From Candidatus Gastranaerophilales bacterium (lineage in GTDB: Bacteria > Cyanobacteriota > Vampirovibrionia > Gastranaerophilales > Gastranaerophilaceae): 64,000 nucleotides of DNA. The position numbers and the translations under genes are program-made. The notes under the pieces are model-generated. The model did not search any database and had not been told where the DNA came from. It worked only from the letters and a program-made list of their open reading frames with translations. How positions within the stretch are numbered: the stretch's first letter is position 1; every line of letters begins with the position of its first letter. Positions 24,484 to 32,564 of this stretch are shown piece after piece. Location: positions 1-64,000 of the forward strand of contig CALVDX010000003.1 of assembly GCA_944326425.1 (NCBI GenBank), given 5' to 3'.

Positions 24484-25447
24484 AGTTATTAAACAGGTTG
24501 TGGATACAAAAGTTTCCCTTGCCCCGCTTGCAGGTATAACAGATTACGTATTAAGAGAATTAATCCGTGAGAATGCCACTGCCGCATTAATTACTACTGA
24601 AATGATCAGCTCGGAAGCTTTAAATCAGGTTAATGATCCTGTTATAATTAAACGCACACCTCAGCAATCACCAATTGCGTATCAAATAAGCGGACATAAA
24701 CCGGATTTAATGGCAAAAGCGGCAAAAATTCTTGAACCCTGCGCGGATATTATCGATATAAACATGGGCTGTCCGGTAAATAAAGTAGTTAAAGGAGGCG
24801 ACGGCTCGGCTCTTATGAAAACTCCGCAGCTTGCCGCTGATATAATTAAAGCAGTTAAAGAGAATGTACAATGTCCTGTTAGCGTAAAATTTAGGCTCGG
24901 CTACACTTCCGACAGTATGAACTATATTGAATTCGGGCAAAAAATGCAGGAGGCAGGCGCAGAATTGATAACCCTTCATGCTCGCACAAGGGCACAAATG
25001 TACGGAGGAAACGCCGATTGGGCTAAAATACATGATTTGGTAACAAATGTTGATATCCCGGTTTTTGCAAACGGTGATATCACCTCAGTTGAAAAAGCCG
25101 CAGAATGTTTACAAATATCCGGTGCAGCAGGTGCAGCAATAGGACGCGGCGCTCTGGGAGATATCACGCTTATAGGCAGAATAGAAGAATTCTTTAAGTC
25201 AAATAAAATTCTTCCGCCTCCATCACCTGGCGAAAGAATTGAGGCACTAAAAAAGCATTTATACGCGGAAATAGAACTTAGGGGCGAAAATGTAGGAATA
25301 AAATTTGTAAGAAAATTTTATCCTTATTATATCTCAGGAATTAAAAATGCTGCAAAATACCGTTCAATACTCGTTACAACTGAAAGTTTAGATGAAATTA
25401 ATTACGTATTAAATTATATTTTGAAAGAAGAAACTTCTATGGTATAA
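24464..25447 (+). CDS. dus: tRNA-dihydrouridine synthase
   Basis: 327 residues. The Dus family pattern is complete: APLAGITDYVLR (about 20-31), NMGCPVNKVVKGGDGSALM with the catalytic Cys103, then LHARTRAQMYGG and the FMN-binding ANGDI. It reduces uridines in tRNA D-loops using FMN and NADPH; the DusB-like length and motifs suggest that subfamily. The start lies within the end of the TPR gene. ATG 24464 has no strong ribosome site, consistent with translational coupling. Confidence 0.93.
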   Translation: MPRIKNKVIKQVVDTKVSLAPLAGITDYVLRELIRENATAALITTEMISSEALNQVNDPVIIKRTPQQSPIAYQISGHKPDLMAKAAKILEPCADIIDINMGCPVNKVVKGGDGSALMKTPQLAADIIKAVKENVQCPVSVKFRLGYTSDSMNYIEFGQKMQEAGAELITLHARTRAQMYGGNADWAKIHDLVTNVDIPVFANGDITSVEKAAECLQISGAAGAAIGRGALGDITLIGRIEEFFKSNKILPPPSPGERIEALKKHLYAEIELRGENVGIKFVRKFYPYYISGIKNAAKYRSILVTTESLDEINYVLNYILKEETSMV

Positions 25448-25501
25448 TATTTATATAGCAATTATTGCTTGTCCGTTTATTAAATTAGAGGATATTGAAG
25501 A

Positions 25502-27178
25502 TTGAATAGCGCATTTAATGTTAATATGGCTGCTCTTTCTAACAGCAGTCTGAAGAAAAGACTTTCTGCGATAAGTTTTGAAGAGGCATCAAAAGATTTT
25601 AACTGCTTTATTGCTAAATCCGGAGATTATGCTCTGGCAAAGAAAAATTTTCCTTATGATGACATAGAAAATCCTGTCCAAAGCGTTATAGATACTTGCA
25701 AAAATACAATTACAGCTGAGCCTCAGAAAACAGACTTTATTGTAATATACGGACTCGGGTTAGGCTATATTCTGGATGAAGTTTATACAAGATATAACTC
25801 AAGAATTATTGTCTTTGAACCGGATTTGCAGCTTTTAAGATTTGTTATGGAAAATGTAGATCTTTCCCACATTCTCTCAGATCCCCGTGTATATATTTCA
25901 AATAATTGCGAAGAGTGCTGCCTTAAAATTGCAGAACACTACTTATCGCACGATAAAATTGATATTTTATACCTTAAAAACTACGGGCTGATTAAACCCA
26001 AAGAGCTTATTCTCCTATCTAATATGCTGTTTAATACCTGCAAGTCAAAAATTGCCGATATTAATTCTATCAAAGTAATTTCAAAAGCGTGGGTTAAAAA
26101 TATTATTAATAATATTACCTCTTACCGGTACATTAAACCGCTTTACAGTTTAGATAACTGCGTAACAGGCGGAACAGCGCTCATACTGGCCGCCGGGCCA
26201 TCGCTTTTAGATAATATTGAACAAATCAAAGCTAACAGAGATAAATTCGTAATTTTTGCAATATCAAAAACACTGTCTACACTTCAGCAGCACGGAATAG
26301 TGCCGGATTTTGCGGTATTTGCTGATGCAATAAACCGCTCAGATTTAAACTCGCTCAGCTCTGACTTTATATCAAAAACTAAAATTATTGCAGACATAAA
26401 AACTGACAATATTATTTACTCAAAAAAATGGAAAGATGTTTATTTCTATTTTTCAAACAATACAGAATTTGTTAATAAACTGGCAAACAAAGGTCTTATA
26501 AAAACATATCCAGCAGTTGGCACAACTACAATTAATGCATTGATGTGCGCTTCACAGCTCGGGTTTAAGAAAATAGCTGTCTGCGGATTTGATCTGGCTT
26601 TCAGAGATAATATTGCCTACTGTGATAGTACATCTTTAATCCTAAAAGATAATAAAGCGCAAATTAATGACTACAGTGTTGATACAACACTTGTTAAATC
26701 GGTAACCGGAGATATGGTGCGTACAAGAGTCGATTATGCAAACTTTATTCCGCAATGCGAAAATAACCTTAGATTAATTAACTCCGGTACAGAAATTTTT
26801 AATATAACCGACTTTGGCGCTTATATAAGAGGTATGACTTATACCGTTTTGCAAAAAGTTATATCAGATGAAAAGTCTAATTTAAATGAAATTATAAATA
26901 ATACCAGTATACAAAGAATTAATCTATGCGAAGAACTTGATAACGAAATCAAAAACATGGAGGAATTAAGAGAAGCGTTCTCAAGCCCTGAAATTAATTT
27001 CACAAAAATTTATGCACTTAAAAAATCATCGCTGCTCTCGGAATATACAAGATTTGATTTACTGCAGCTGGTACAGGGCGACTTTACGCATGAACAGTTG
27101 AGTACTTTTGTTAATACAATCCTTGCTTCGATTGATGAATTAAAAGGATTAATTAAAGGGAATCTTGTTCATTCTTAA
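25502..27178 (+). CDS. Maf/DUF115 (MptE-like) family protein
   Basis: 558 residues. Central block TALILAAGPSLLDNIEQIK, then FAISKTLSTLQQHGIVPDF, FADAINRSDL and VGTTTINALMCASQLGFKKIAVCGFDLAF, is the DUF115/MAF_flag10 signature. Family members in motile bacteria modify flagellin with nonulosonic sugars. Flagellar genes occur at the right end of this window, so a motility role is plausible but unproved; others in the superfamily act on pterins. Start is a TTG with AGAGG about ten bases upstream; an ATG at 25526 is the alternative. Stop shares TTAA with ispE. Confidence 0.85.
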   Translation: MNSAFNVNMAALSNSSLKKRLSAISFEEASKDFNCFIAKSGDYALAKKNFPYDDIENPVQSVIDTCKNTITAEPQKTDFIVIYGLGLGYILDEVYTRYNSRIIVFEPDLQLLRFVMENVDLSHILSDPRVYISNNCEECCLKIAEHYLSHDKIDILYLKNYGLIKPKELILLSNMLFNTCKSKIADINSIKVISKAWVKNIINNITSYRYIKPLYSLDNCVTGGTALILAAGPSLLDNIEQIKANRDKFVIFAISKTLSTLQQHGIVPDFAVFADAINRSDLNSLSSDFISKTKIIADIKTDNIIYSKKWKDVYFYFSNNTEFVNKLANKGLIKTYPAVGTTTINALMCASQLGFKKIAVCGFDLAFRDNIAYCDSTSLILKDNKAQINDYSVDTTLVKSVTGDMVRTRVDYANFIPQCENNLRLINSGTEIFNITDFGAYIRGMTYTVLQKVISDEKSNLNEIINNTSIQRINLCEELDNEIKNMEELREAFSSPEINFTKIYALKKSSLLSEYTRFDLLQLVQGDFTHEQLSTFVNTILASIDELKGLIKGNLVHS

Positions 27179-28032
27179 GCTTCACAAACGCCGGTGCCGG
27201 TAAATTCAAGTCCTGTAAATATTTGATAACGGTTTTCAGGCAGATTAATCTGCGGAGCCGCATCAAGAATAAAAAAGGCAGATCCGGAGCCCGTCATCAT
27301 TGCAGATGGATAAGCTTTCTTAATTGTTTTTAAAATATCAAACTTTTTAAGCGGTACAATTTCCAAATCATTATAAATTAAATCTGTAATATCTACTCCG
27401 GCTGTAAGAGCTTTTTTCAATTCAAAAACTTTAGCCGGCTCTTTTGACGGTAAATTAAGAGTATCAAACATTAAGTAACCATCCCGCGCAGTTATGCCAA
27501 AGTTTAGCGGCTTTATCACTGACACCCCTGATTTGCATACTGAATTAATACGTGTAACCTTTTCTCCGCGGGATTCAGCATAACAAGTTCCTCCATGATA
27601 ACAAACATTTACATCAGACCCCAACCTTGCACAAAGTTCATCCATTTTGTTTTCCGGCAAATTTGTGTTCAATAACTTATTTAATGCCCACAATGCTCCT
27701 GCAGCATTAGAACTTCCGCCGCCAAGCCCCGCCTGCACAGGAATATTTTTCTCAATCCCAACATTTATTTTACAGGGGGTTAGTCCTGAAACAGAGGTGT
27801 AAAAAAGGTCTATAGCCTTATAAATAATATTATTTTTATCATAAGGGATATCCTGACGTTCGCCGGAAAGTACTATTTCAAGCGAGTCCGAGGGCGTTAT
27901 AGTAAATGTTAAATAATCATAAAGGGATATCGTTTGCATAATACTTGCAATATTATGAAATCCGTCCTCCCTTATTCCAAGGACCTCAAGACCGAGATTA
28001 ATTTTTGCAGGAGTTTTAACTTTTATTTGCAT
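27175..28032 (-). CDS. ispE: 4-diphosphocytidyl-2-C-methyl-D-erythritol kinase
   Basis: 285 residues, the normal IspE length. PAKINLGLEVLG (8-19), the GHMP kinase ATP loop PVQAGLGGGSSNAAGAL (98-114) and C-terminal MMTGSGSAFF are present. It phosphorylates CDP-ME in the MEP isoprenoid pathway. It overlaps rsmA by 17 bp and is translated from the same transcript, an rsmA-ispE pairing seen in many bacteria. The stop codon overlaps the convergent Maf/DUF115 gene by four bases. Confidence 0.96.
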   Translation of the reverse strand: MQIKVKTPAKINLGLEVLGIREDGFHNIASIMQTISLYDYLTFTITPSDSLEIVLSGERQDIPYDKNNIIYKAIDLFYTSVSGLTPCKINVGIEKNIPVQAGLGGGSSNAAGALWALNKLLNTNLPENKMDELCARLGSDVNVCYHGGTCYAESRGEKVTRINSVCKSGVSVIKPLNFGITARDGYLMFDTLNLPSKEPAKVFELKKALTAGVDITDLIYNDLEIVPLKKFDILKTIKKAYPSAMMTGSGSAFFILDAAPQINLPENRYQIFTGLEFTGTGVCEA

Positions 28033-28873
28033 TTAATAACGCCTCTGAAAGCTCGCCGAATTTTTGAATAGAAAGCTTTTCACCTCTTATATCCTCAGGA
28101 ATATTTACTTTTTTAAATGCGGCTTCTATATAACTCTTTGAATACGCTGCCTGCAAGAGACAATTCTTTAGAGTTTTCCTGCGCTGTGCAAAAGCGGCTT
28201 TAATAACACGCCTGAAATGTTTATAATCACTTAACGTCAACAGCGGAGTTTCTCTTATGTCGAGCCGTACAATTGCTGAATTAACTTTTGGGGCCGGATA
28301 AAATGACCGTCTGCCAACCAGTTTAACAATCTCACAATCTGCCCAAAACTGAGAAAGTATTGATAATAAACCATAAGCCTTATTTTCTGCACCTGCATAC
28401 GCGGTCATACGTCTTGCGACTTCCTCCTGAACCATCAATAAAACCGTATCAATACAGTTACGGTTTTTATTATCCATGTCGTCTATTTCTCCTAACAGGT
28501 GAGCTATAATCGGGGAGGTAATATAATAAGGAATATTTGCAACAACCTTAATTTTTCCCTGCACATCCTTGCATAATTCAGAAATATCCGTTTTCAAAAT
28601 ATCCTTATGTACTATTTGCAAATTAGCAGCATCAAGCTTTTTCAAAACTTCTATAGCGTCTTCATCTAATTCTACGGCAATAACTTTTTTTGCACGCTTA
28701 ACCAATAATTCCGTAACAAAACCAATTCCGGGCCCGATTTCAAGAACTGTATCATTCTTGTTGATATCAGCAAATTCTAAAATCGACTCTATAACATCAG
28801 GATTCACTAAAAAATTCTGCCCTAATCTTTTTTTTGTTCTGAAAAATTTTGCTCTTTGCAAGTAATCACTCAT
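28016..28873 (-). CDS. rsmA: 16S rRNA dimethyladenosine methyltransferase (KsgA)
   Basis: 285 residues. KKRLGQNFLVNPDVI (13-27), the SAM loop VLEIGPGIGFVTELL, the acidic VIAVELDED strand and the catalytic NIPYYITSPI are all present. It dimethylates two adjacent adenines in helix 45 of 16S rRNA. No ribosome site precedes the ATG; TATTAT ends seven bases upstream, so a leaderless mRNA is likely. The operon continues into ispE. Confidence 0.96.
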   Translation of the reverse strand: MSDYLQRAKFFRTKKRLGQNFLVNPDVIESILEFADINKNDTVLEIGPGIGFVTELLVKRAKKVIAVELDEDAIEVLKKLDAANLQIVHKDILKTDISELCKDVQGKIKVVANIPYYITSPIIAHLLGEIDDMDNKNRNCIDTVLLMVQEEVARRMTAYAGAENKAYGLLSILSQFWADCEIVKLVGRRSFYPAPKVNSAIVRLDIRETPLLTLSDYKHFRRVIKAAFAQRRKTLKNCLLQAAYSKSYIEAAFKKVNIPEDIRGEKLSIQKFGELSEALLNANKS

Positions 28874-28886
28874 ACTATTTATAATA
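28874..28886 (-). promoter_or_regulatory. Leaderless -10 element of rsmA
   Basis: Minus strand TATTAT (28886-28881), seven bases, ATG; no Shine-Dalgarno. Confidence 0.5.
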
Positions 28887-28959
28887 ATACAAACAGGTAA
28901 ATGTTTTTAGTTTATTATTTGTTATTTTATTAATGATAAAATAATAAAAGGAGTACATC

Positions 28960-30237
28960 GTGAACTATTGCAAAGAAAAACTGAGAACAGAAGAAATTTT
29001 AGAATTATTCCAATCCGGCTGTAAAACAGATACCAAACTCGGTTTGGAATACGAACGGATACCCGTATCTAACAAGGATTACAGAAGCGTCTCATACTAC
29101 GGAGAATGGGGTATTTGCGAACTTCTGGCAGACTTTGCAAGAATTGATAACTGGGATTATATACTTGATGACCTTAATATAATCGGTCTGAAAAAGCTAC
29201 ACAATACAATAACAATCGAACCGGGCTGCCAGTTTGAAATAAGCCTGGAGCCTAAGAAATATATAAAAGAAATAAAGTCAGAAATTAACAGGATTAACAA
29301 AGAACTAAAACCTCTTTTAAAACAATATGAAATAGAACTTCTTAACTATGGTGTAACTCCTGTTTCAACTTACAGGTACATACCGCTAAATCCTAAAAGA
29401 AGATACCGGGTTATGGCAAATTATTTAGGCGGCATTTTATCAGATGTTATGATGAGAGAAACAGCAGGAATACAGGTTTGCATTGATTATAAAAATGAAG
29501 ATGATGCCGTAAGAAAATTTAATCTGGCAAACAAAATGTCACCGTTTATGACTGCAGCCTTTGCAAATTCTAAAATCAGGGGCGGGGTTGATACAGGATA
29601 TCAAAGTTTCAGAGCTCTGGCATGGCTTAATACTGATAATGAGCGCTGCGGTTTTGGAACAAAGTTTCAAAAAGAAAATCTTTTCAAATCTTATATTGAT
29701 TTTCTTATGGAAGTACCGGTAATATTTATACAACGCGGGGAAAATCTTATAGAAGTAAACGGAAAAATTAATTTTAAACAGTTCATGGATAACGGATACG
29801 AAGGATTATATCCGACAATAGACGACTTTAAACTGCACGCAAATCTTGCCTTCCCTGATATAAGGCTGAACTCTTTTATTGAAATAAGAAACCACGACAG
29901 TGTGCCGGAAGAATATATTTACTCTGCATTAGCTGTTTACAAAGGCATAATGTACGATACAAGCGCCTTAGAGAGTGCAGAAGAACTGTTAGAAAGATTT
30001 GACTACGAGGAAATCAGCGAATTCAGATACCGTGTTCCCAGAGAAGGGCTAAAAACAAGACTCGGTCACTATAAAGTGAGAGATATAGCAAAAGAGTTAA
30101 TTGAAATTGCATATTACTCATTAAAAGAAAAATTTGACAAAGAGGAGGAATATTTACAGCCCATAAAAGAATTGATAAGACAGGGGCTAACGCCGGGAGA
30201 CTTAACTACTCCGCTGATAGAGGTGCACACCCGCTAA
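28960..30237 (+). CDS. Glutamate--cysteine ligase, GCS2-type
   Basis: 425 residues. The N-terminal GLEYERIPV block, the TIEPGCQFEISLEP strand, METAGIQVCID-like segment (RETAGIQVCIDY) and IRNHDSVPEEY near the C-terminus match the GCS2/plant-proteobacterial gamma-glutamylcysteine ligase family. It makes gamma-glutamylcysteine, the first step to glutathione or related thiols. A glutathione synthetase gene is not in the window. GTG start with a strong AAAGGAG. The stop overlaps the recR stop in CTAA. Confidence 0.88.
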   Translation: MNYCKEKLRTEEILELFQSGCKTDTKLGLEYERIPVSNKDYRSVSYYGEWGICELLADFARIDNWDYILDDLNIIGLKKLHNTITIEPGCQFEISLEPKKYIKEIKSEINRINKELKPLLKQYEIELLNYGVTPVSTYRYIPLNPKRRYRVMANYLGGILSDVMMRETAGIQVCIDYKNEDDAVRKFNLANKMSPFMTAAFANSKIRGGVDTGYQSFRALAWLNTDNERCGFGTKFQKENLFKSYIDFLMEVPVIFIQRGENLIEVNGKINFKQFMDNGYEGLYPTIDDFKLHANLAFPDIRLNSFIEIRNHDSVPEEYIYSALAVYKGIMYDTSALESAEELLERFDYEEISEFRYRVPREGLKTRLGHYKVRDIAKELIEIAYYSLKEKFDKEEEYLQPIKELIRQGLTPGDLTTPLIEVHTR

Positions 30238-30830
30238 ATATCGCGGCGCCCTTCTATAGCCTTTGCAAGAGTAATTTCATCTGCGAACTCTAAATCAGCA
30301 CCAACAGGCAGCCCAAACGCAATTCTTGATATTTTTATCCCGAAGGGTTTTATCAATTTTGTAAGGTAAAGGCATGTTGCTTCGCCTTCAACATTAGGGT
30401 TAAGCGCAAGAATAACCTCTTTTACCCTGTCATCAACAAGCCGGTTTAGAAGTTCTTTAATGCGTATATCATCAACTCCAATACCCTCCATTGGAGAAAT
30501 AACCCCTTGCAAAACGTGATACAGTCCATTGTATTCATTTGTTTTTTCTATTGCTATAAGATCTTTTGTTTCCGCAACAACACAGATGATAGAACGATCA
30601 CGTTTAGAGGATTGACAAATCTCGCATGGCGATTCTGTTGAAATATTAAAACATATTTCGCATGTACATGTATTACGCTTTGCTTCAATAATAGCATTAG
30701 CAAACTTTTCGACCTCGGAAAGCGGCATTTTTAAGATATGAAAAGCCATCCTCTGCGCCGATTTCTGCCCGATTGACGGAAATTTTTGGAACTGTTCTAT
30801 TAAAGCTGCAATGGACTTAGGATAAATCAT
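30234..30830 (-). CDS. recR: Recombination mediator protein RecR
   Basis: 198 residues, standard for RecR. The N-terminal helix-hairpin-helix (FQKFPSIGQKSAQRMAF), the four-Cys zinc finger (CTCEIC...CEIC, about 56-73) and the Toprim domain starting ICVVAETKDL are intact. It works with RecO/RecF to load RecA at gaps. One base separates it from the ybaB stop, the usual ybaB-recR arrangement. Confidence 0.96.
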   Translation of the reverse strand: MIYPKSIAALIEQFQKFPSIGQKSAQRMAFHILKMPLSEVEKFANAIIEAKRNTCTCEICFNISTESPCEICQSSKRDRSIICVVAETKDLIAIEKTNEYNGLYHVLQGVISPMEGIGVDDIRIKELLNRLVDDRVKEVILALNPNVEGEATCLYLTKLIKPFGIKISRIAFGLPVGADLEFADEITLAKAIEGRRDI

Positions 30831-30831
30831 A

Positions 30832-31176
30832 CTAGAACAAGCCCGGAATATTAGGGAGATTTAACCCTTTTGCAATGGCACCTGTTTTTTCTTCAAATAT
30901 CTGTGTTGCTTTTGTATCTGCTTCTTTTAATGCGGCATTAAGCAAATCTTCAAGCATTTCCAAAGTATCATCTGAAACACTTTCCGGATTATCAGGAGAA
31001 ATTGCATTTTTTGCAAGTTTAAGAGATTTAAAATGCGCCTGTCCGGTATAAACAATTTTTACTGCTCCGTTTGCAGCAGCAACTTCAACATCCGTTTTTG
31101 CAAGCTCATCCTGCAAATCTTTCATTTTCTTTTGGAATTGTTGCGCCTGCTTTACTATATTCATCATATTCATCAT
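30832..31176 (-). CDS. YbaB/EbfC nucleoid-associated protein
   Basis: 114 residues. The family pattern is present: an N-terminal helix MVKQAQQFQKKMKDLQDEL-like (IVKQAQQFQKKMKDLQ), a strand with VKIVYTGQAHFKSLKL and a C-terminal helix of Ala/Asp/Lys. It binds DNA as a dimer and sits upstream of recR in most bacteria. The ribosome site is GGGGGAT. Confidence 0.93.
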   Translation of the reverse strand: MMNMMNIVKQAQQFQKKMKDLQDELAKTDVEVAAANGAVKIVYTGQAHFKSLKLAKNAISPDNPESVSDDTLEMLEDLLNAALKEADTKATQIFEEKTGAIAKGLNLPNIPGLF

Positions 31177-31223
31177 AATTAAATATCCCCCATAATTATA
31201 TTTACCAAGCTGTTAATTTATTA

Positions 31224-31235
31224 TACAATAAAAGT
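31224..31235 (+). promoter_or_regulatory. Leaderless -10 element of matrixin gene
   Basis: TACAAT-AAAAGT-ATG, with TTTACC at the -35 position (17-bp spacing). No Shine-Dalgarno. Confidence 0.6.
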
Positions 31236-32027
31236 ATGCAAAGTAAAACATATCTTAATTCCAGTATAAAAAACGGGCAACTAATCAGATGGTGTATTAT
31301 GCCATTAAGTGTTTATATTGCCCCTATGAATTTTTACTCAAAAAAAGGAGAAGATCCTATATACAGAAGAATGGTTGTGGATGCACTTAATGCATGGGTC
31401 TCTGCCAGCGGAGGAAAATTCCAGTATAAAATTACAAATGTTTTACTTGAATCACACATGAACGTTGATTGGAAACGTGTAGAAAGAACAGCACTCGGAC
31501 ATTGTTACACAAATTATGATGCAAGCGGCAGACTTTGCGGGGCAGAAGTATCCATCGGGCTGTCTGACGGAATTATTCACCAAAAATATATGGCGGAAAA
31601 TGAAGTTTATCACACAATACTGCACGAAATAGGGCATGGACTCGGGCTGGGACACTCCCCTTATAAAACCGATATAATGTATACCCCGCATCAATACGGA
31701 GTAACTGCTCTTTCCCCAAATGATATCAACTCCATCAGGTGGCTTTATACTCTGCCTGCAAACATGAATGTTCAGGATTTCTGCGGGAAAAACGGGCATC
31801 CGCACAGCATGAATCTGGATTCAGTTCTTTATAAAATTGACAGTAAAAGTTTACAAAAAGATAATCAGACAGCATCAAATGCTGCACCTTACGGAAACAG
31901 AGATCTGCTCTCGGAAGCAGAGAATATCGGAGACCTAAAACGATATAATATGCTTATCCATCAATCTGTTAATCTTTCAAGTGACCTAAAAAAATTCATA
32001 AATGACAGACAGCGGGATAATAATTAA
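31236..32027 (+). CDS. Matrixin-like zinc metalloprotease (M10)
   Basis: 263 residues. The metzincin site is complete: His130-Glu131-x2-His134-x5-His140 in HEIGHGLGLGH, with the Met-turn at Met148 (DIMYTP). The upstream half (RWCIMPLSVYI, about 18-28) resembles the first strand of matrixin domains. No signal peptide is visible, so either the enzyme acts in the cytoplasm or uses an unrecognised export route. Residues 185-263 are an unrelated, probably flexible tail. The ATG has no ribosome site and is predicted to be leaderless. Confidence 0.85.
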   Translation: MQSKTYLNSSIKNGQLIRWCIMPLSVYIAPMNFYSKKGEDPIYRRMVVDALNAWVSASGGKFQYKITNVLLESHMNVDWKRVERTALGHCYTNYDASGRLCGAEVSIGLSDGIIHQKYMAENEVYHTILHEIGHGLGLGHSPYKTDIMYTPHQYGVTALSPNDINSIRWLYTLPANMNVQDFCGKNGHPHSMNLDSVLYKIDSKSLQKDNQTASNAAPYGNRDLLSEAENIGDLKRYNMLIHQSVNLSSDLKKFINDRQRDNN

Positions 32028-32037
32028 ATTTTAGACT

Positions 32038-32550
32038 CTAATGCTTGCAGCCCTCACAATTTCCGCTGCATCCTCCGCCCATTACACAGCTAAAACTAAA
32101 CGGCTTATTTTCCAATACAGAATTAATTACTAATGGATAGAGCATATTTTCTGTTTTTTTTATATTTTCTTCAAACTCATCAAAATGAGTATCATAATCA
32201 ATTAATACGGGGAATTGTGCTATGATTTTTTCATTTCTCCCTTCCTTATCAAGGGTGCAAACAGTTACACCGCTGACTTTTACGCCCGCCAGAAAAGCAC
32301 TTTTAACCGGCTCATTAATATCAAATGCAGGCAAAAGCGAAGGGTGAAGCCGAATCACTTTATTTTCTTTGAAAATCTTTTTATCAATCTTATTTACCGA
32401 AGAATTCACAATGACTAAATCAAATTTATTCAGTTTAAATACCTCACTATCAATATCGCTCACAGCAGTTATTTCTACCTCTTTATTTTTAAAGAAATTA
32501 ATAATTGAACCTAATACATCTCCGCCGTTTATTATAGCAATTTTTTTCAT
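32038..32550 (-). CDS. PurN-like formyltransferase homologue with Cys-rich tail, probably not PurN
   Basis: 170 residues. The fold is that of the formyltransferase N-terminal domain: KIAIINGGDVLGSI, then VIRLHPSLLPAF (PurN has N-x-HPSLLPAF), GVKVSGVTVCTLD and KIIAQFPV, LYPLVI. The key Asn before the His is replaced by Arg, and the GxDxGxII-type loop carrying the catalytic Asp reads KEGRNEKII. The last ~18 residues contain four Cys (CVMGGGCSGNCEGCKH), a possible metal or cluster site. Catalysis of the GAR reaction is therefore doubtful. It lies 14 bp after the U32 gene, so may act with it. Confidence 0.72.
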   Translation of the reverse strand: MKKIAIINGGDVLGSIINFFKNKEVEITAVSDIDSEVFKLNKFDLVIVNSSVNKIDKKIFKENKVIRLHPSLLPAFDINEPVKSAFLAGVKVSGVTVCTLDKEGRNEKIIAQFPVLIDYDTHFDEFEENIKKTENMLYPLVINSVLENKPFSFSCVMGGGCSGNCEGCKH

Positions 32551-32564
32551 AAAAAAACTCTCCT

